From the NCBI GenBank assembly GCA_015064685.1, contig SVRT01000005.1, positions 1 through 64,000 of the forward strand: DNA of 64,000 nt, given 5' to 3'. Under the pieces are notes generated by a model. That model was not told the DNA's origin. It saw only the letters and a list, made by a program, of their open reading frames with translations, and ran no database searches. The position numbers and the translations under genes were made by a program. Shown here piece after piece: positions 26,293-34,439 of this stretch. This DNA comes from Oscillospiraceae bacterium. GTDB taxonomy: Bacteria; Bacillota; Clostridia; Oscillospirales; CAG-272. Numbering within the stretch: position 1 is the first letter of the stretch; each line of letters begins with the position of its first letter.

Positions 26293-26986
26293 ATCGGATG
26301 TAAAGCTATTCGGTGATGCGGTTTTGAACGGCATTATCAACAGGTTTGAGAAAGAAGCGACCTTGAATGAGGAAAACGACATCTGCTCAGACGCGCACAA
26401 GGAAGCGTTACGCGATATTATCAAAAAATCATGCGTTGATGAAAAAAGAAGCGCGAGAATCAGGCTGATAGCGGCATTGGTTGCCGCAGCGCTATTACTT
26501 GTCGGATGCGCGGCGTACGTCTATCGCAATGAGATCGGCTCTTTTGTAGAAGAGGTTTTTGCCGAATACGTAAACGTAGGCTTTTCGGATGATGATAAGG
26601 GCAACGTTAGCTTTAACGATAAAGAAAATAATGATAATCACGTCACAGAAATAGAGGAGGTATATAAGTTATCGTACGTTCCCGAGGGTTATGAGTTGAT
26701 TGATACATTTATTAACGATACATATGTAGCGTATACGTACGTTAACGACAACGGAAGCGTAATATTATTTGACCAATGTCCATTGGGAGTATCACATAGT
26801 ATAGGAATTGATAATGATATGGACGATGTTACCGTAATTGAGTACAACGGAATTGAATATTATGCAAGATCGAGCGAAACAATGCTTCACTATGTCTGGC
26901 ATGATGACAAATACGCGATGATTTTAGATGTTCCAAACGAGATATCGCAGGATGAAGTGTTTAAAATAATTGATGAAATAAAATAA
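26285..26986 (+). CDS. Membrane anti-sigma-like protein with a DUF4367 domain
   Basis: A 233-residue protein with a cytoplasmic N-terminal part of about 60 residues, one membrane helix (about 63-80, LIAALVAAALLLVGCAAYV) and an extracellular C-terminal DUF4367-type domain (YVPEGYELI, a central beta region, then DVPNEISQDEVFKIIDEIK). This layout is usual for anti-sigma factors of clostridial ECF sigma factors. The start at 26285 follows GGGGGAGGG and overlaps the sigma stop. The signal sensed outside the cell is unknown. Confidence 0.8.
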   Translation: MYRSDVKLFGDAVLNGIINRFEKEATLNEENDICSDAHKEALRDIIKKSCVDEKRSARIRLIAALVAAALLLVGCAAYVYRNEIGSFVEEVFAEYVNVGFSDDDKGNVSFNDKENNDNHVTEIEEVYKLSYVPEGYELIDTFINDTYVAYTYVNDNGSVILFDQCPLGVSHSIGIDNDMDDVTVIEYNGIEYYARSSETMLHYVWHDDKYAMILDVPNEISQDEVFKIIDEIK

Positions 26987-27163
26987 AACTGAAAAAGAAT
27001 TTTTATATTTTGAAATTTTTGAAGAAAAATCTTCCTGAAAACAGTATTATATTATGAAAGGAGGTACAAAGGATAAAAAAGCAAAATGAAAACAAAAAAA
27101 GGAGGATTTAGGATGAAAAAATTTTTCAAAATGCTTTTAACGGGTTTTTTGGAGGAAATAAGC

Positions 27164-28228
27164 ATGAAAAAAGCAACATCATTACTTTTAATTATCTGTT
27201 TCTTGATTTCCTTTAGCGCGTGTAATATAAAAAACGATATAGAAGACCGAAACAGCGAAAAACAGTTTGATACCGAAAAGCAGGTCGACACAGAAAAACA
27301 GGAAGACACTGAAAAAGAGAAGCCGAGTGATGATACTGACGATTCTAACTCGTTGGATAATATCGAACCGGATACGGATTATGACGAAATCCGAAACGAA
27401 GTTGAGTGCATATATATGACCTTGGAGGAAGTGATTCCGTCTGCAACCGATATTGTCAAGGCGAGATATCTTCGTGCGACTATGGATAACCACATGAGAT
27501 GCTATTATGAATTTGAAGTAACAGAAAGCTTGCGAGGACTCGGACTTGAAGAGACAATTACTGTTGGTGTTCTGGTTGCTGACTGTTATATATCGGATAG
27601 AGGCATATCATTCTCAACGTATTCTTCGAGATATGAACAAGGTAAAGAATATCTTTTGTTACTTAAACGTTGGACATCGGTATATGATGATGGATATACT
27701 TTTGGATTTGTATCTGATAGCTTGGTCATACCTATAGGAGAAGATGGAAAGGGTTATTTGGCATCAGGCGAGAGCTTGATGTATGGATCAGATCTGTCAA
27801 ACCATCTTGGCTCTACTGAAATTGCTGACAGCTTTGAAAAAGGAACGTTCGAGCAGTATGCTGTAAATGTTGTTAAAGACAATGTAATGGTACACGGTAA
27901 CGATTATCTCGAGTCAACAGATATGAGTGAAATACTTCACGGTTCAGAGTATGTTTTAGAAGTAGAAATAAAGAATGTAGATTCGGAATACATCAGTGAT
28001 AACAGAATAACGTGTGGATGCGAAATTGTGTCTGTTATTAAGGGAGCTTTTACAGAGGTTGCTACGAGTGTAACCTTTCCGGAGGGACCAATTGAAGTTG
28101 GGGATACTTATATAATAGCTGTAAATACGAGCAGTGGCTCTCAAAGATATTTAGTAATGTCAAGCAAAAACAGTGTTTACTCCATCGATCAAAAGGAAGA
28201 AATAATCGCAATTCTTTCCGACCAGTGA
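27164..28228 (+). CDS. Lipoprotein of unknown function
   Basis: A 354-residue protein with a clear lipoprotein signal (lipobox FSAC, Cys19 or near) and an acidic, repetitive linker (three DTEKQ-type units, about residues 35-70), then two related beta-rich halves with DIVKARYL and EYVLEVEI strands. I do not recognise the family. TTGGAGGAAATAAGC supports the ATG at 27164. A second in-frame start at 27113 also has a strong AAGGAGG, giving an extra hydrophobic segment before the signal peptide; see findings. It follows the anti-sigma gene by 177 nt and may belong to its regulon. Confidence 0.75.
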   Translation: MKKATSLLLIICFLISFSACNIKNDIEDRNSEKQFDTEKQVDTEKQEDTEKEKPSDDTDDSNSLDNIEPDTDYDEIRNEVECIYMTLEEVIPSATDIVKARYLRATMDNHMRCYYEFEVTESLRGLGLEETITVGVLVADCYISDRGISFSTYSSRYEQGKEYLLLLKRWTSVYDDGYTFGFVSDSLVIPIGEDGKGYLASGESLMYGSDLSNHLGSTEIADSFEKGTFEQYAVNVVKDNVMVHGNDYLESTDMSEILHGSEYVLEVEIKNVDSEYISDNRITCGCEIVSVIKGAFTEVATSVTFPEGPIEVGDTYIIAVNTSSGSQRYLVMSSKNSVYSIDQKEEIIAILSDQ

Positions 28229-28238
28229 GATGAACACC

Positions 28239-28279
28239 CGCGGCGGCAATTGCCGCCGCGACTTCCCGAGGTGAAATGA
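28239..28279. repeat. Palindrome-headed repeat, copy 1
   Basis: Begins with a GC-rich perfect palindrome (GCGGCGGCAA/TTGCCGCCGC) and continues ACTTCCCGAGGTGAAATG. The same about 40 bp recur at 30282-30321. It lies 10 nt past the stop of a lipoprotein gene. Confidence 0.85.
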
Positions 28280-28373
28280 ACGTTAAAGGTTGATTATTTT
28301 ATTTAAGAATATTGTAACCTTTTGGATACTTTTATCGACATATATTGTGAAGGAAAATATTTTTTACAAATGG

Positions 28374-28539
28374 AGGTAAATGAATATGAAAAAGCTAACG
28401 GTAAGGAGTTTTTTTCAGAACGCGCACCGCGGGAAAATCATTGTCAGATAATTCGGTATATGATTATGAGGAAGACCACATCCACCCTGTTTGGGATGAC
28501 GAAATAATAGGCTATATTATTAGTTGCATTTTGCAATAA
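28374..28539 (+). pseudogene. Possible broken small gene
   Basis: After ATGGAGGTAAATG, one frame reads KANGKEFFSERAPRENHC and then another frame reads SVYDYEEDHIHPVWDDEI up to a stop at 28539. Both stretches look protein-like, and joining them needs a frameshift near 28440. A 21-codon frame with its own Shine-Dalgarno (ATG 28386) also crosses it. The segment includes a repeat (28399-28435) found again at 30322-30360. I do not recognise the product, and it may simply be non-coding. Confidence 0.35.
28399..28435. repeat. Repeat segment, copy 1 (second half of split repeat)
   Basis: CGGTAAGGAGT then TTTTTCAGAACGCGC and ACCGCGGGAA. The near-identical segment at 30322-30360 directly adjoins the palindrome-headed repeat, whereas here about 119 bp separate the two halves. 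Confidence 0.8.
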
Positions 28540-28553
28540 AAGGAGGATAAAGC

Positions 28554-29384
28554 ATGAAGAAACGATTACCTATGTCATGTCTTGCCGTGATCATTAGCTT
28601 GGTTTTGTGTGCAGTTGCCATTGCTATTCCGTTACTTATTGTTAATGGGCAAAAATACAAATATCCCGATGGAATGACGGGCGAGTATTTTTATTCAACC
28701 TATACTCCTATGGAATACAACTATGCATTTTCGACTATTTACGGCAATGCGGCAGATAATGGAAATCCATATAGACACAACGGAAGGAGCTACCGCTTTT
28801 ATGCTCTGTGTGATGTTTCTATAGACGATTACGCGGTTGGAATAGCGAAGGCCATGGGAAGTGGCACAAACTATGTCTTATATGCGGCAGAAGGTAGAGA
28901 GACGGATCTGATTGGCAATTACGGTATAGAGAAGATAAGCATTATCCTTCGAGATAACACCTACGATGAGGAAAAGAACATTGTTTATTATGGAAAAGGA
29001 ACGTCTGCTAAACAGCTCGATTCGGTAGAAAACAAGAGCATTTGCGAGTCTATTAAAAAAAGCATATGTGATCGTGAGATGTATGTAAAAAAAGATAAAA
29101 CCCTGTCAAACGGTATTGATCACGGCAAAAGGATTTACTGTATGGAGGACGAATATCTCAACACGCAGTTATATGTAAGAATATATTTTACATTAACTGA
29201 TAACATATTTTGGGAATCAAATGTGATTTTATTCGAAGAACGGTATTTTCTCGCATCTTATCGTAATGATGGCAGAAGCAGTTACGATCTCATACCGCTT
29301 TCCGATGAGGTATCTGATTATTTAAAGGAGATTGTCTCTGAAAGTGGATATTCTTTTGCATACGAGTACAAACATGCGGAATAG
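28554..29384 (+). CDS. Membrane-anchored protein of unknown function
   Basis: A 276-residue protein with an N-terminal helix (about residues 9-32) acting as signal or anchor, then an extracellular mixed domain with many Tyr and Asp residues (GEYFYSTYTPMEYNY, FWESNVILFEERYF). No family recognised. AAAAGGAGGATAAAGC precedes the ATG. It is enclosed, with the next lipoprotein gene, between the two copies of the split repeat, suggesting the pair moved or was duplicated as a block. Confidence 0.75.
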   Translation: MKKRLPMSCLAVIISLVLCAVAIAIPLLIVNGQKYKYPDGMTGEYFYSTYTPMEYNYAFSTIYGNAADNGNPYRHNGRSYRFYALCDVSIDDYAVGIAKAMGSGTNYVLYAAEGRETDLIGNYGIEKISIILRDNTYDEEKNIVYYGKGTSAKQLDSVENKSICESIKKSICDREMYVKKDKTLSNGIDHGKRIYCMEDEYLNTQLYVRIYFTLTDNIFWESNVILFEERYFLASYRNDGRSSYDLIPLSDEVSDYLKEIVSESGYSFAYEYKHAE

Positions 29385-29449
29385 CAACATCGAATAAATT
29401 ATTCGTGATAATCTTGATAAGTTCAATCATTGAGTTATGGGAGGTAAAT

Positions 29450-30256
29450 ATGAAAAAAAGTATATTGATGTGTATAATAATATTTATACTGTTGAGCTCC
29501 GTTGTGTCCTGCGATGTTAAAGAAATGCCCGAAAATGATAGACAGACAACAAGAGAGGATGTTGAAGAAAATTTGGAGACGGATGGACAAACAAAGGGAG
29601 AAGACGTTAAAGATAACTTGGAGACAGACGAACAGACAATGGGAGAAAACAATGACGCATCTACAGGGGGTGACATAGACATATCTGTAGATCCTGCTTT
29701 TTCGGTTTTGACGGATATTGATGAATATCGCGAATACGTTTCTAAGCACGAGATGCCTAAAGATTTTATTCCATATGATAAATTGAGCTCGATTGGTGAA
29801 TTTAGTTCGTTAACGTTCAGAGCAAGTCATTTTGATTATCACTATGAGCTTATCGATAAAAACGGTTTTATAGTAGTGATGTTTGTCAGCCTGCTCGAAC
29901 CCGGAGAGGACCTTATTTCAGGTGACGTATCGGGCAGAGAGGTTTTGCGCCCGGATAAATTGGAGACGGAAAAAATAGTGTTCAATACGGAATTGGCCGA
30001 AAAAATTGTATTGTGTAATGACATCAAGTATATTTATGATCGCGATGGAAGGCTTAGGTACGTATCTTTCATCGCAGGAAGATATAAGATCACCTTTGAA
30101 GCCGGATATGTGTATAACGAGAAGGAAGGCAAATACGATCGGATGAGCTTTGCTGATTACAAGCCCGCAGTGGAAAATGCTTTGACAGTGCTTTTATCCG
30201 GAAACGAGGATAACGTCAGCCTTGAGGCAATGTTGGGCGGGACAATAACCGATTAA
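29450..30256 (+). CDS. Lipoprotein with a repeated acidic linker, unknown function
   Basis: A 268-residue lipoprotein (lipobox VVSC, about Cys21) with a linker of repeated NLETD.QT-GEDVK-type units (residues about 25-70), then a globular domain without a recognised family. The ATG at 29450 follows GGGAGGT and gives a textbook signal peptide; the longer frame to 29405 does not. Its linker design resembles that of the lipoprotein at 27164-28228, though the globular parts differ. Confidence 0.75.
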   Translation: MKKSILMCIIIFILLSSVVSCDVKEMPENDRQTTREDVEENLETDGQTKGEDVKDNLETDEQTMGENNDASTGGDIDISVDPAFSVLTDIDEYREYVSKHEMPKDFIPYDKLSSIGEFSSLTFRASHFDYHYELIDKNGFIVVMFVSLLEPGEDLISGDVSGREVLRPDKLETEKIVFNTELAEKIVLCNDIKYIYDRDGRLRYVSFIAGRYKITFEAGYVYNEKEGKYDRMSFADYKPAVENALTVLLSGNEDNVSLEAMLGGTITD

Positions 30257-30281
30257 CGCAAACAATGCTCACAAAGGACAC

Positions 30282-30360
30282 TGCGGCGGCAATTGCCGCC
30301 GCGACTTCCCGAGGTGAAATGCGGTAAGAAGTTTATTTTTCAGAACGCGCACCGCGGGAA
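30282..30360. repeat. Palindrome-headed repeat, copy 2 (uninterrupted)
   Basis: Contains the GCGGCGGCAA/TTGCCGCCGC palindrome, ACTTCCCGAGGTGAAATG, and directly afterwards the CGGTAAGAAG...CAGAACGCGCACCGCGGGAA segment. At 28239-28435 the same two halves are split by about 119 bp. It lies 25 nt past a lipoprotein stop codon. Confidence 0.82.
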
Positions 30361-30403
30361 TGGGAGATCGGTTTGTTAGAAACAAGCACTTATAAAGGAG
30401 AAA

Positions 30404-30430
30404 AGCAACCGCCGGGGCGGTTGCTTTTTT
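30404..30430 (+). terminator. Rho-independent terminator ending the lipoprotein cluster
   Basis: AGCAACCGCC / GGCGGTTGCT stem with a 2-nt loop and six T. The MITE-like element begins 19 bp further on. Confidence 0.88.
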
Positions 30431-30449
30431 GACGAAAGAGGTTTTGAAT

Positions 30450-30702
30450 AAATTGCGGTTTTACGAATAGCCTTCTCCAGCGGAGAAGGGGGACCACCGA
30501 AGGTGGTGGATGAGGAGGTCGCCATCAAGGTGTTCGACACGGGAATTTTGTGGATTTTGTCTTGTAGCATAAAGATTCTTTTGCAACGAAACAATGTCTT
30601 TAAAAGACGTGAAGTCCTTGATAGAATGCCCTCCTCATCCACCGCTAACGCGGTCCCCCTTCCCCGCTGGGGAAGGCTTATCACACCGATAAATCAAAAT
30701 TT
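30450..30702. repeat. MITE-like palindromic element, class A copy 1 (253 bp)
   Basis: Outer tips AAATTGCGGTTTT and (inverted) AAATTTTGATTTATCGG; inner inverted repeats GCCTTCTCCAGCGGAGAAGG near the left and CCTTCCCCGCTGGGGAAGGC near the right, followed inward by GGTGGATGAGGAGG and its complement. The copies at 35766-36019 and 38860-39113 are almost identical except in a short central part. No transposase is encoded. Confidence 0.9.
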
Positions 30703-30753
30703 GAACTTGGAGCTGTGTGTTTTGCAGGGTGGCAAAAATATTTTTAAAAGTGC

Positions 30754-30782
30754 TTGACATTTTCCTACATTAGTGATATACT
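30754..30782 (+). promoter_or_regulatory. Permease promoter
   Basis: TTGACA (30754-30759), 17-bp spacer, TATACT (30777-30782). Confidence 0.85.
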
Positions 30783-30834
30783 CTACTCTTGGTTTGCGAT
30801 TTTTGCAAAAGACGAAGAGAAGAAAGGGTAGAGT

Positions 30835-32016
30835 ATGAACAGACAACACGTAGCTCCGAGAAGACCGCAGCTTCATTTGCACGACGTATTACATGCGATA
30901 GGCATTGCGGGCGGCGCAATAGCTGAGTTTATAAAAAAGAATACTGTGCTTGTCATAGCGGCTGTTTTGGCGTTTGCCTCTTGCTTTATCGTAAAGCCCG
31001 ATGCGGAATACCTCGGTTACTTTGACTTTAAGACGCTCACCTGTCTTTTCTGCACCTTGGCGGTCATTTGCGCGCTCAAAAATATCAGATTTTTCACCAT
31101 TACCGCAAAGAAGATCGTCAAATGCGCCGGAAACACAAGAACGCTTGCGCTGGCACTCGTTTACATAACCTTTATCGGCTCGATGTTCTTAGCCAACGAT
31201 ATGGCGCTTCTGACGTTTTTGCCCCTCGGATACATCTCGCTCTCGGCAACGGGAAAAGAGAAGTACATGGCGCCGATCTTCATTTTCCAGAACATTGCCG
31301 CTAACCTTGGCGGTATGCTGACACCGTTCGGAAATCCGCAGAACCTATACATCTACACGAAATTCAATGTTCCCACGATGGAATTTATGTCCATCATGGC
31401 TCTGCCGTTCATTCTTTCCATTGTTCTTTTTACACTCTGCTGCTTCTTTATTCCCAAGGAGTCGCTTGAGCTTGACGGGAAGATCGAGGTTGTGGCGAGC
31501 AAGAAAAAAGCGATATTCTATCTTATTCTTTTTGCTTTCGCAATTCTCACGGTTTTCAGAATCGTTCCTTATTACATCTGCCTGCCCGTGACCGTTATTG
31601 CGGTCTTCTTTACCGATAGGGATGCGCTGAAGAAGGTCGACTATCCGCTTCTTCTCACCTTTGTTTGCTTTTTCTTGCTTGCGGGCAACGTCTCGAGGAT
31701 CGGTGCGGTGAACGATTTCTTCTCCTGGTTGCTTCAGAAGAATACGCTTCTGACCGCCATCGGCTCCTGCCAGGTGATCAGTAACGTGCCGAGCGCGATA
31801 CTGCTCTCCGAGTTTACGACAAACTACAAGGATCTCTTGCTCGGTGTCAATATCGGCGGCGTCGGAACGCTTATCTCCTCGCTTGCGAGCCTTATTACCT
31901 TCCGCGAGTACACCTCGCACGTCAAGGGGAAGACGGTGCAGTATATCGGTATGTTCTCCGCGTTCAATTTTGGATTTTTGATCGTGTTGACAGTATTTGC
32001 AATGCTTTTGATTTGA
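30835..32016 (+). CDS. Ion-transporter superfamily permease (SLC13/CitM/ArsB-like)
   Basis: A 393-residue polytopic membrane protein with 10-11 predicted helices. It has the two-fold pseudo-symmetric loops of the IT superfamily: LTPFGNPQNLYIY in the first half and QVISNVPSAILLSE in the second. These carriers move citrate, dicarboxylates, arsenite or Na+/H+. The N-terminal 25 residues are His/Arg-rich and cytoplasmic. GAAAGGGTAGAG precedes the ATG. It is a single-gene unit with its own promoter and terminator; no arsR or citrate genes are nearby, so the substrate is open. Confidence 0.82.
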   Translation: MNRQHVAPRRPQLHLHDVLHAIGIAGGAIAEFIKKNTVLVIAAVLAFASCFIVKPDAEYLGYFDFKTLTCLFCTLAVICALKNIRFFTITAKKIVKCAGNTRTLALALVYITFIGSMFLANDMALLTFLPLGYISLSATGKEKYMAPIFIFQNIAANLGGMLTPFGNPQNLYIYTKFNVPTMEFMSIMALPFILSIVLFTLCCFFIPKESLELDGKIEVVASKKKAIFYLILFAFAILTVFRIVPYYICLPVTVIAVFFTDRDALKKVDYPLLLTFVCFFLLAGNVSRIGAVNDFFSWLLQKNTLLTAIGSCQVISNVPSAILLSEFTTNYKDLLLGVNIGGVGTLISSLASLITFREYTSHVKGKTVQYIGMFSAFNFGFLIVLTVFAMLLI

Positions 32017-32024
32017 ATATTTTA

Positions 32025-32056
32025 CAGCCGAGGAAAAGCTCTTTCCTCGGCTGTTT
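32025..32056 (+). terminator. Permease terminator
   Basis: CAGCCGAGGAAA / TTTCCTCGGCTG type stem with a short loop and TTTT tail; the next repeat element starts 11 bp later. Confidence 0.87.
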
Positions 32057-32067
32057 TGATGGGGGAT

Positions 32068-32316
32068 AAATTGCAATTTATCGGGGAGGCGAACAATCCC
32101 TCAGACGCGCACGGAGGCGCGCCAGCTCCCTTTACACAAGGGAGCTTTGTTGGTGGACGTTTGTGCGCTTTGTAGCCGTGAAATCCTTTACGGATAAAGT
32201 GAAGCTCACTGCAGCCTCGTTCTCAACCTTTGAGGTGAAGCTCCCTTGTGCAAAGGGAGCTGTCGAGCGAATGCGAGACTGAGGGATTGTTCGAACCCAC
32301 CGCCAAATTAAAATTT
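32068..32316. repeat. MITE-like palindromic element, class B copy 1 (249 bp)
   Basis: Outer tip AAATTGCAATTTATCGGGG at the left and AAATTTTAATTTGGCGG (inverted) at the right. Inside are GAACAATCCCTCAG with CTGAGGGATTGTTC and AGCTCCCTTTACACAAGG with its inverted partner. The interior matches the element at 53301-53550 and differs wholly from class A. It fills most of the gap between the permease and DUF4838 genes. Confidence 0.9.
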
Positions 32317-32331
32317 GAAGTGTATATTTAT

Positions 32332-32365
32332 GCAAAAAACACACGGGATTCCGTGTGCTTTTTGC
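32332..32365. terminator. Terminator of the DUF4838 gene
   Basis: Stem GCAAAAA.CACACGG / CCGTGTG.TTTTTGC with a 4-nt loop, T-rich on both strands, 60 bp past the leftward stop codon. Confidence 0.8.
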
Positions 32366-32424
32366 TTTCGGTCAAAATCGTGTTTTTAGGCGATTTTAAG
32401 CGATTTTTTTGTTGTTTTTGGTTT

Positions 32425-34365
32425 TTATTCCTCGATGATGATGACGTCCTTGTTTTCGGGGGTTTTGAGGAGCTGGACGAGCTCGTATTCGCCGAAGAAC
32501 TGCCAATGGTCGTAGTACATCTCCATCGCCTGCTCGCGCTTTCCGAACTCGACGCGGATGCGCTGGAACTCTTCTTCTGATTTTTCGTCGTGTCCGAGCG
32601 CTTTCTCGACCATCCACTCAGAGATGAGGTCGCAGAGGTCTGCGTGCTGCTCGAGAAGTCTGACCGAGACGGTCTGCACTCTCTCGTCAGAGTCGTAGTG
32701 GCTCTTTATAAGCTCGCGACCGCGCTTTGTCAGCTCCTTGATCGATGCGATCTTTTCGGCGCGCTTCGGGTCGTAGTAGACGCTCTTGCGCACGCTTGCA
32801 CGGTTGAAGCTGAAGTAATCGTAGGGAAGGATGTCGGAGAACTCTTTTAAGTAGTCGTAGAACTCTCTCCAATCCTTGCCGTATGCGTGGGAGAAGTAAT
32901 CCTCGACGATCTCGTCAAAGGGAATTGACATATCATAGGTGGTTCTTCCTGCGGTGTAGAATGCGAGACCGTTCGGGAAGAATACTCTCTGTGATCCGTC
33001 CTCGAGCGCACCGCCAAATCCGTTTTCCTTATAGAAGCGTGTGTCCTCGTAAATTCTTCTTGCGTTATCGAGCGAGGAGAGGTCGTAGGCGGGTGTGCGC
33101 CAGAAATGATATTCAAACGCGATCGCTTTACCGCCGAAGAATTTTCTCCACTCGTTTATATGGTCGACGTACTCGCCGAGGTCGCGGGGGAATTTGTTTT
33201 TGTTTCTGTTATATTCGCCCATCGGGGTCTTTGTCTCGGGGACTGTCATTCCGTAGTCGCGGAAGATGGGGGCGATGAGCAGGTGGAAACGGTCGGGGTT
33301 CTTTATATGCTCTGTTTCGGGTGCGTAGGTGGTATCGACGTAGGCGATGAATACTACGCGGGTGGTAAGTCCACGTGCGGTCATCTTTTCGTCGATCTCG
33401 TTGAGCAGCATTACGTACCAATCGGACGGTCTCTTCTTCTGGCACTCCTCGCACTCGCACTGGTTATTTGAGCCGTCCGAGAGCCAGACGTGTAGAAAAT
33501 CCATATGGGTATGCTCGGCGGCAAAATCGACGACGTAGTCGGCGACTATGCTTCTTGCCTTTGCGTTCGACATGCAGAAGTTCGTGTATATGGGGAGGTT
33601 GCGGAAGAATTTGCGTTCACCGTCCATCATTGCCATATACTGCATTGCGTCCTTCTTTTCGGCTTCCTCGGGGCCGCCCTTTGAGTCGATGCCGAAGGGG
33701 TCGGTGGTAAAGCCGTGTCCCATTCCGTGATACTCGAGTCCGCGCTTTGATATTTCGGATTCGATATGCATCTTCCACGCGAGGCGGTTTTTGTAGCTTA
33801 CTTCCTCTGAGGGGCGGTTCTCCTGATTTTTCAGGTGCTTATAAAACCAATTGTAGTAGCCAGAGACCTTGAACTCGTACATATACGCGTTGAGTCCGAC
33901 CTTGGGGAGAAAGTCAATTATCTCGACGAGGTTCTGCTGTATCATCGCGCCCTCAGTCGCGTGACCGCGGAGGCGGACGTCGGCTTTATGGCGGTACTTT
34001 ACGGGTACGATATTCTGCATCGGGATATACTCTCCGTCGACGCCGGGGAAGAGCCAGCGGCAGCCGTTATGACGGAGATATTCATAGACCGCAATGAGTA
34101 TCGAGCGGTAGTTTGAGCCTGCGATGATGCCGCCCATATCGTCGCAATCGACGTAGATGATGTCGTCGAGCTCGACGTTCTCGGCGTCCGACGTATCAAG
34201 AGAGAAGTCTGACATAAGTCCGAGGCAGAAGCCGTCCTGTGCGTCGGGAGCGTAATTTATCGCGATATCGCCACACTCGGGCATCATCATACGGAGATAT
34301 TTTTTTAGCTCCTCCGCTGCGAAGTCAACGGTGTGGTTTGACGTTATTTTGTTTATCGTGTACAT
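32425..34365 (-). CDS. DUF4838 protein (alpha-glucuronidase-like fold)
   Basis: A 646-residue protein of the DUF4838 type: an N-terminal domain like those preceding GH67/GH20-type barrels (TVDFAAEELKKYL, residues about 12-24, and YEYLRHNGCRWLFPG), then a TIM-barrel-like region with the Cys cluster QCECEECQK and WYVMLLNEI. Family members sit in glycan loci and are thought to be glycosidases, but activity is not established. No signal peptide, so probably cytoplasmic. The ATG at 34365 follows AAGGAGAAAACA. It is the second gene after a Gfo/Idh oxidoreductase on the same strand. Confidence 0.8.
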   Translation of the reverse strand: MYTINKITSNHTVDFAAEELKKYLRMMMPECGDIAINYAPDAQDGFCLGLMSDFSLDTSDAENVELDDIIYVDCDDMGGIIAGSNYRSILIAVYEYLRHNGCRWLFPGVDGEYIPMQNIVPVKYRHKADVRLRGHATEGAMIQQNLVEIIDFLPKVGLNAYMYEFKVSGYYNWFYKHLKNQENRPSEEVSYKNRLAWKMHIESEISKRGLEYHGMGHGFTTDPFGIDSKGGPEEAEKKDAMQYMAMMDGERKFFRNLPIYTNFCMSNAKARSIVADYVVDFAAEHTHMDFLHVWLSDGSNNQCECEECQKKRPSDWYVMLLNEIDEKMTARGLTTRVVFIAYVDTTYAPETEHIKNPDRFHLLIAPIFRDYGMTVPETKTPMGEYNRNKNKFPRDLGEYVDHINEWRKFFGGKAIAFEYHFWRTPAYDLSSLDNARRIYEDTRFYKENGFGGALEDGSQRVFFPNGLAFYTAGRTTYDMSIPFDEIVEDYFSHAYGKDWREFYDYLKEFSDILPYDYFSFNRASVRKSVYYDPKRAEKIASIKELTKRGRELIKSHYDSDERVQTVSVRLLEQHADLCDLISEWMVEKALGHDEKSEEEFQRIRVEFGKREQAMEMYYDHWQFFGEYELVQLLKTPENKDVIIIEE

Positions 34366-34386
34366 TGTTTTCTCCTTGTGAGGGGA

Positions 34387-34414
34387 AGTGAATAGTGAAT
34401 AGTGAAAAGTGAAG
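34387..34414. repeat. Four tandem 7-bp units (AGTGAAT/A)
   Basis: AGTGAAT AGTGAAT AGTGAAA AGTGAAG in the 74-bp gap between the oxidoreductase and DUF4838 genes. It lies just upstream of the DUF4838 Shine-Dalgarno and could vary in copy number. Confidence 0.75.
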
Positions 34415-34439
34415 AGGTGAATTTGATCGATGCTCTGCA

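Noticed and set aside
28239-28260. GC-rich palindrome as a Rho-independent terminator
   Set aside because: No T tract follows and the same sequence recurs with extended flanks, so it is better described as part of a repeat.
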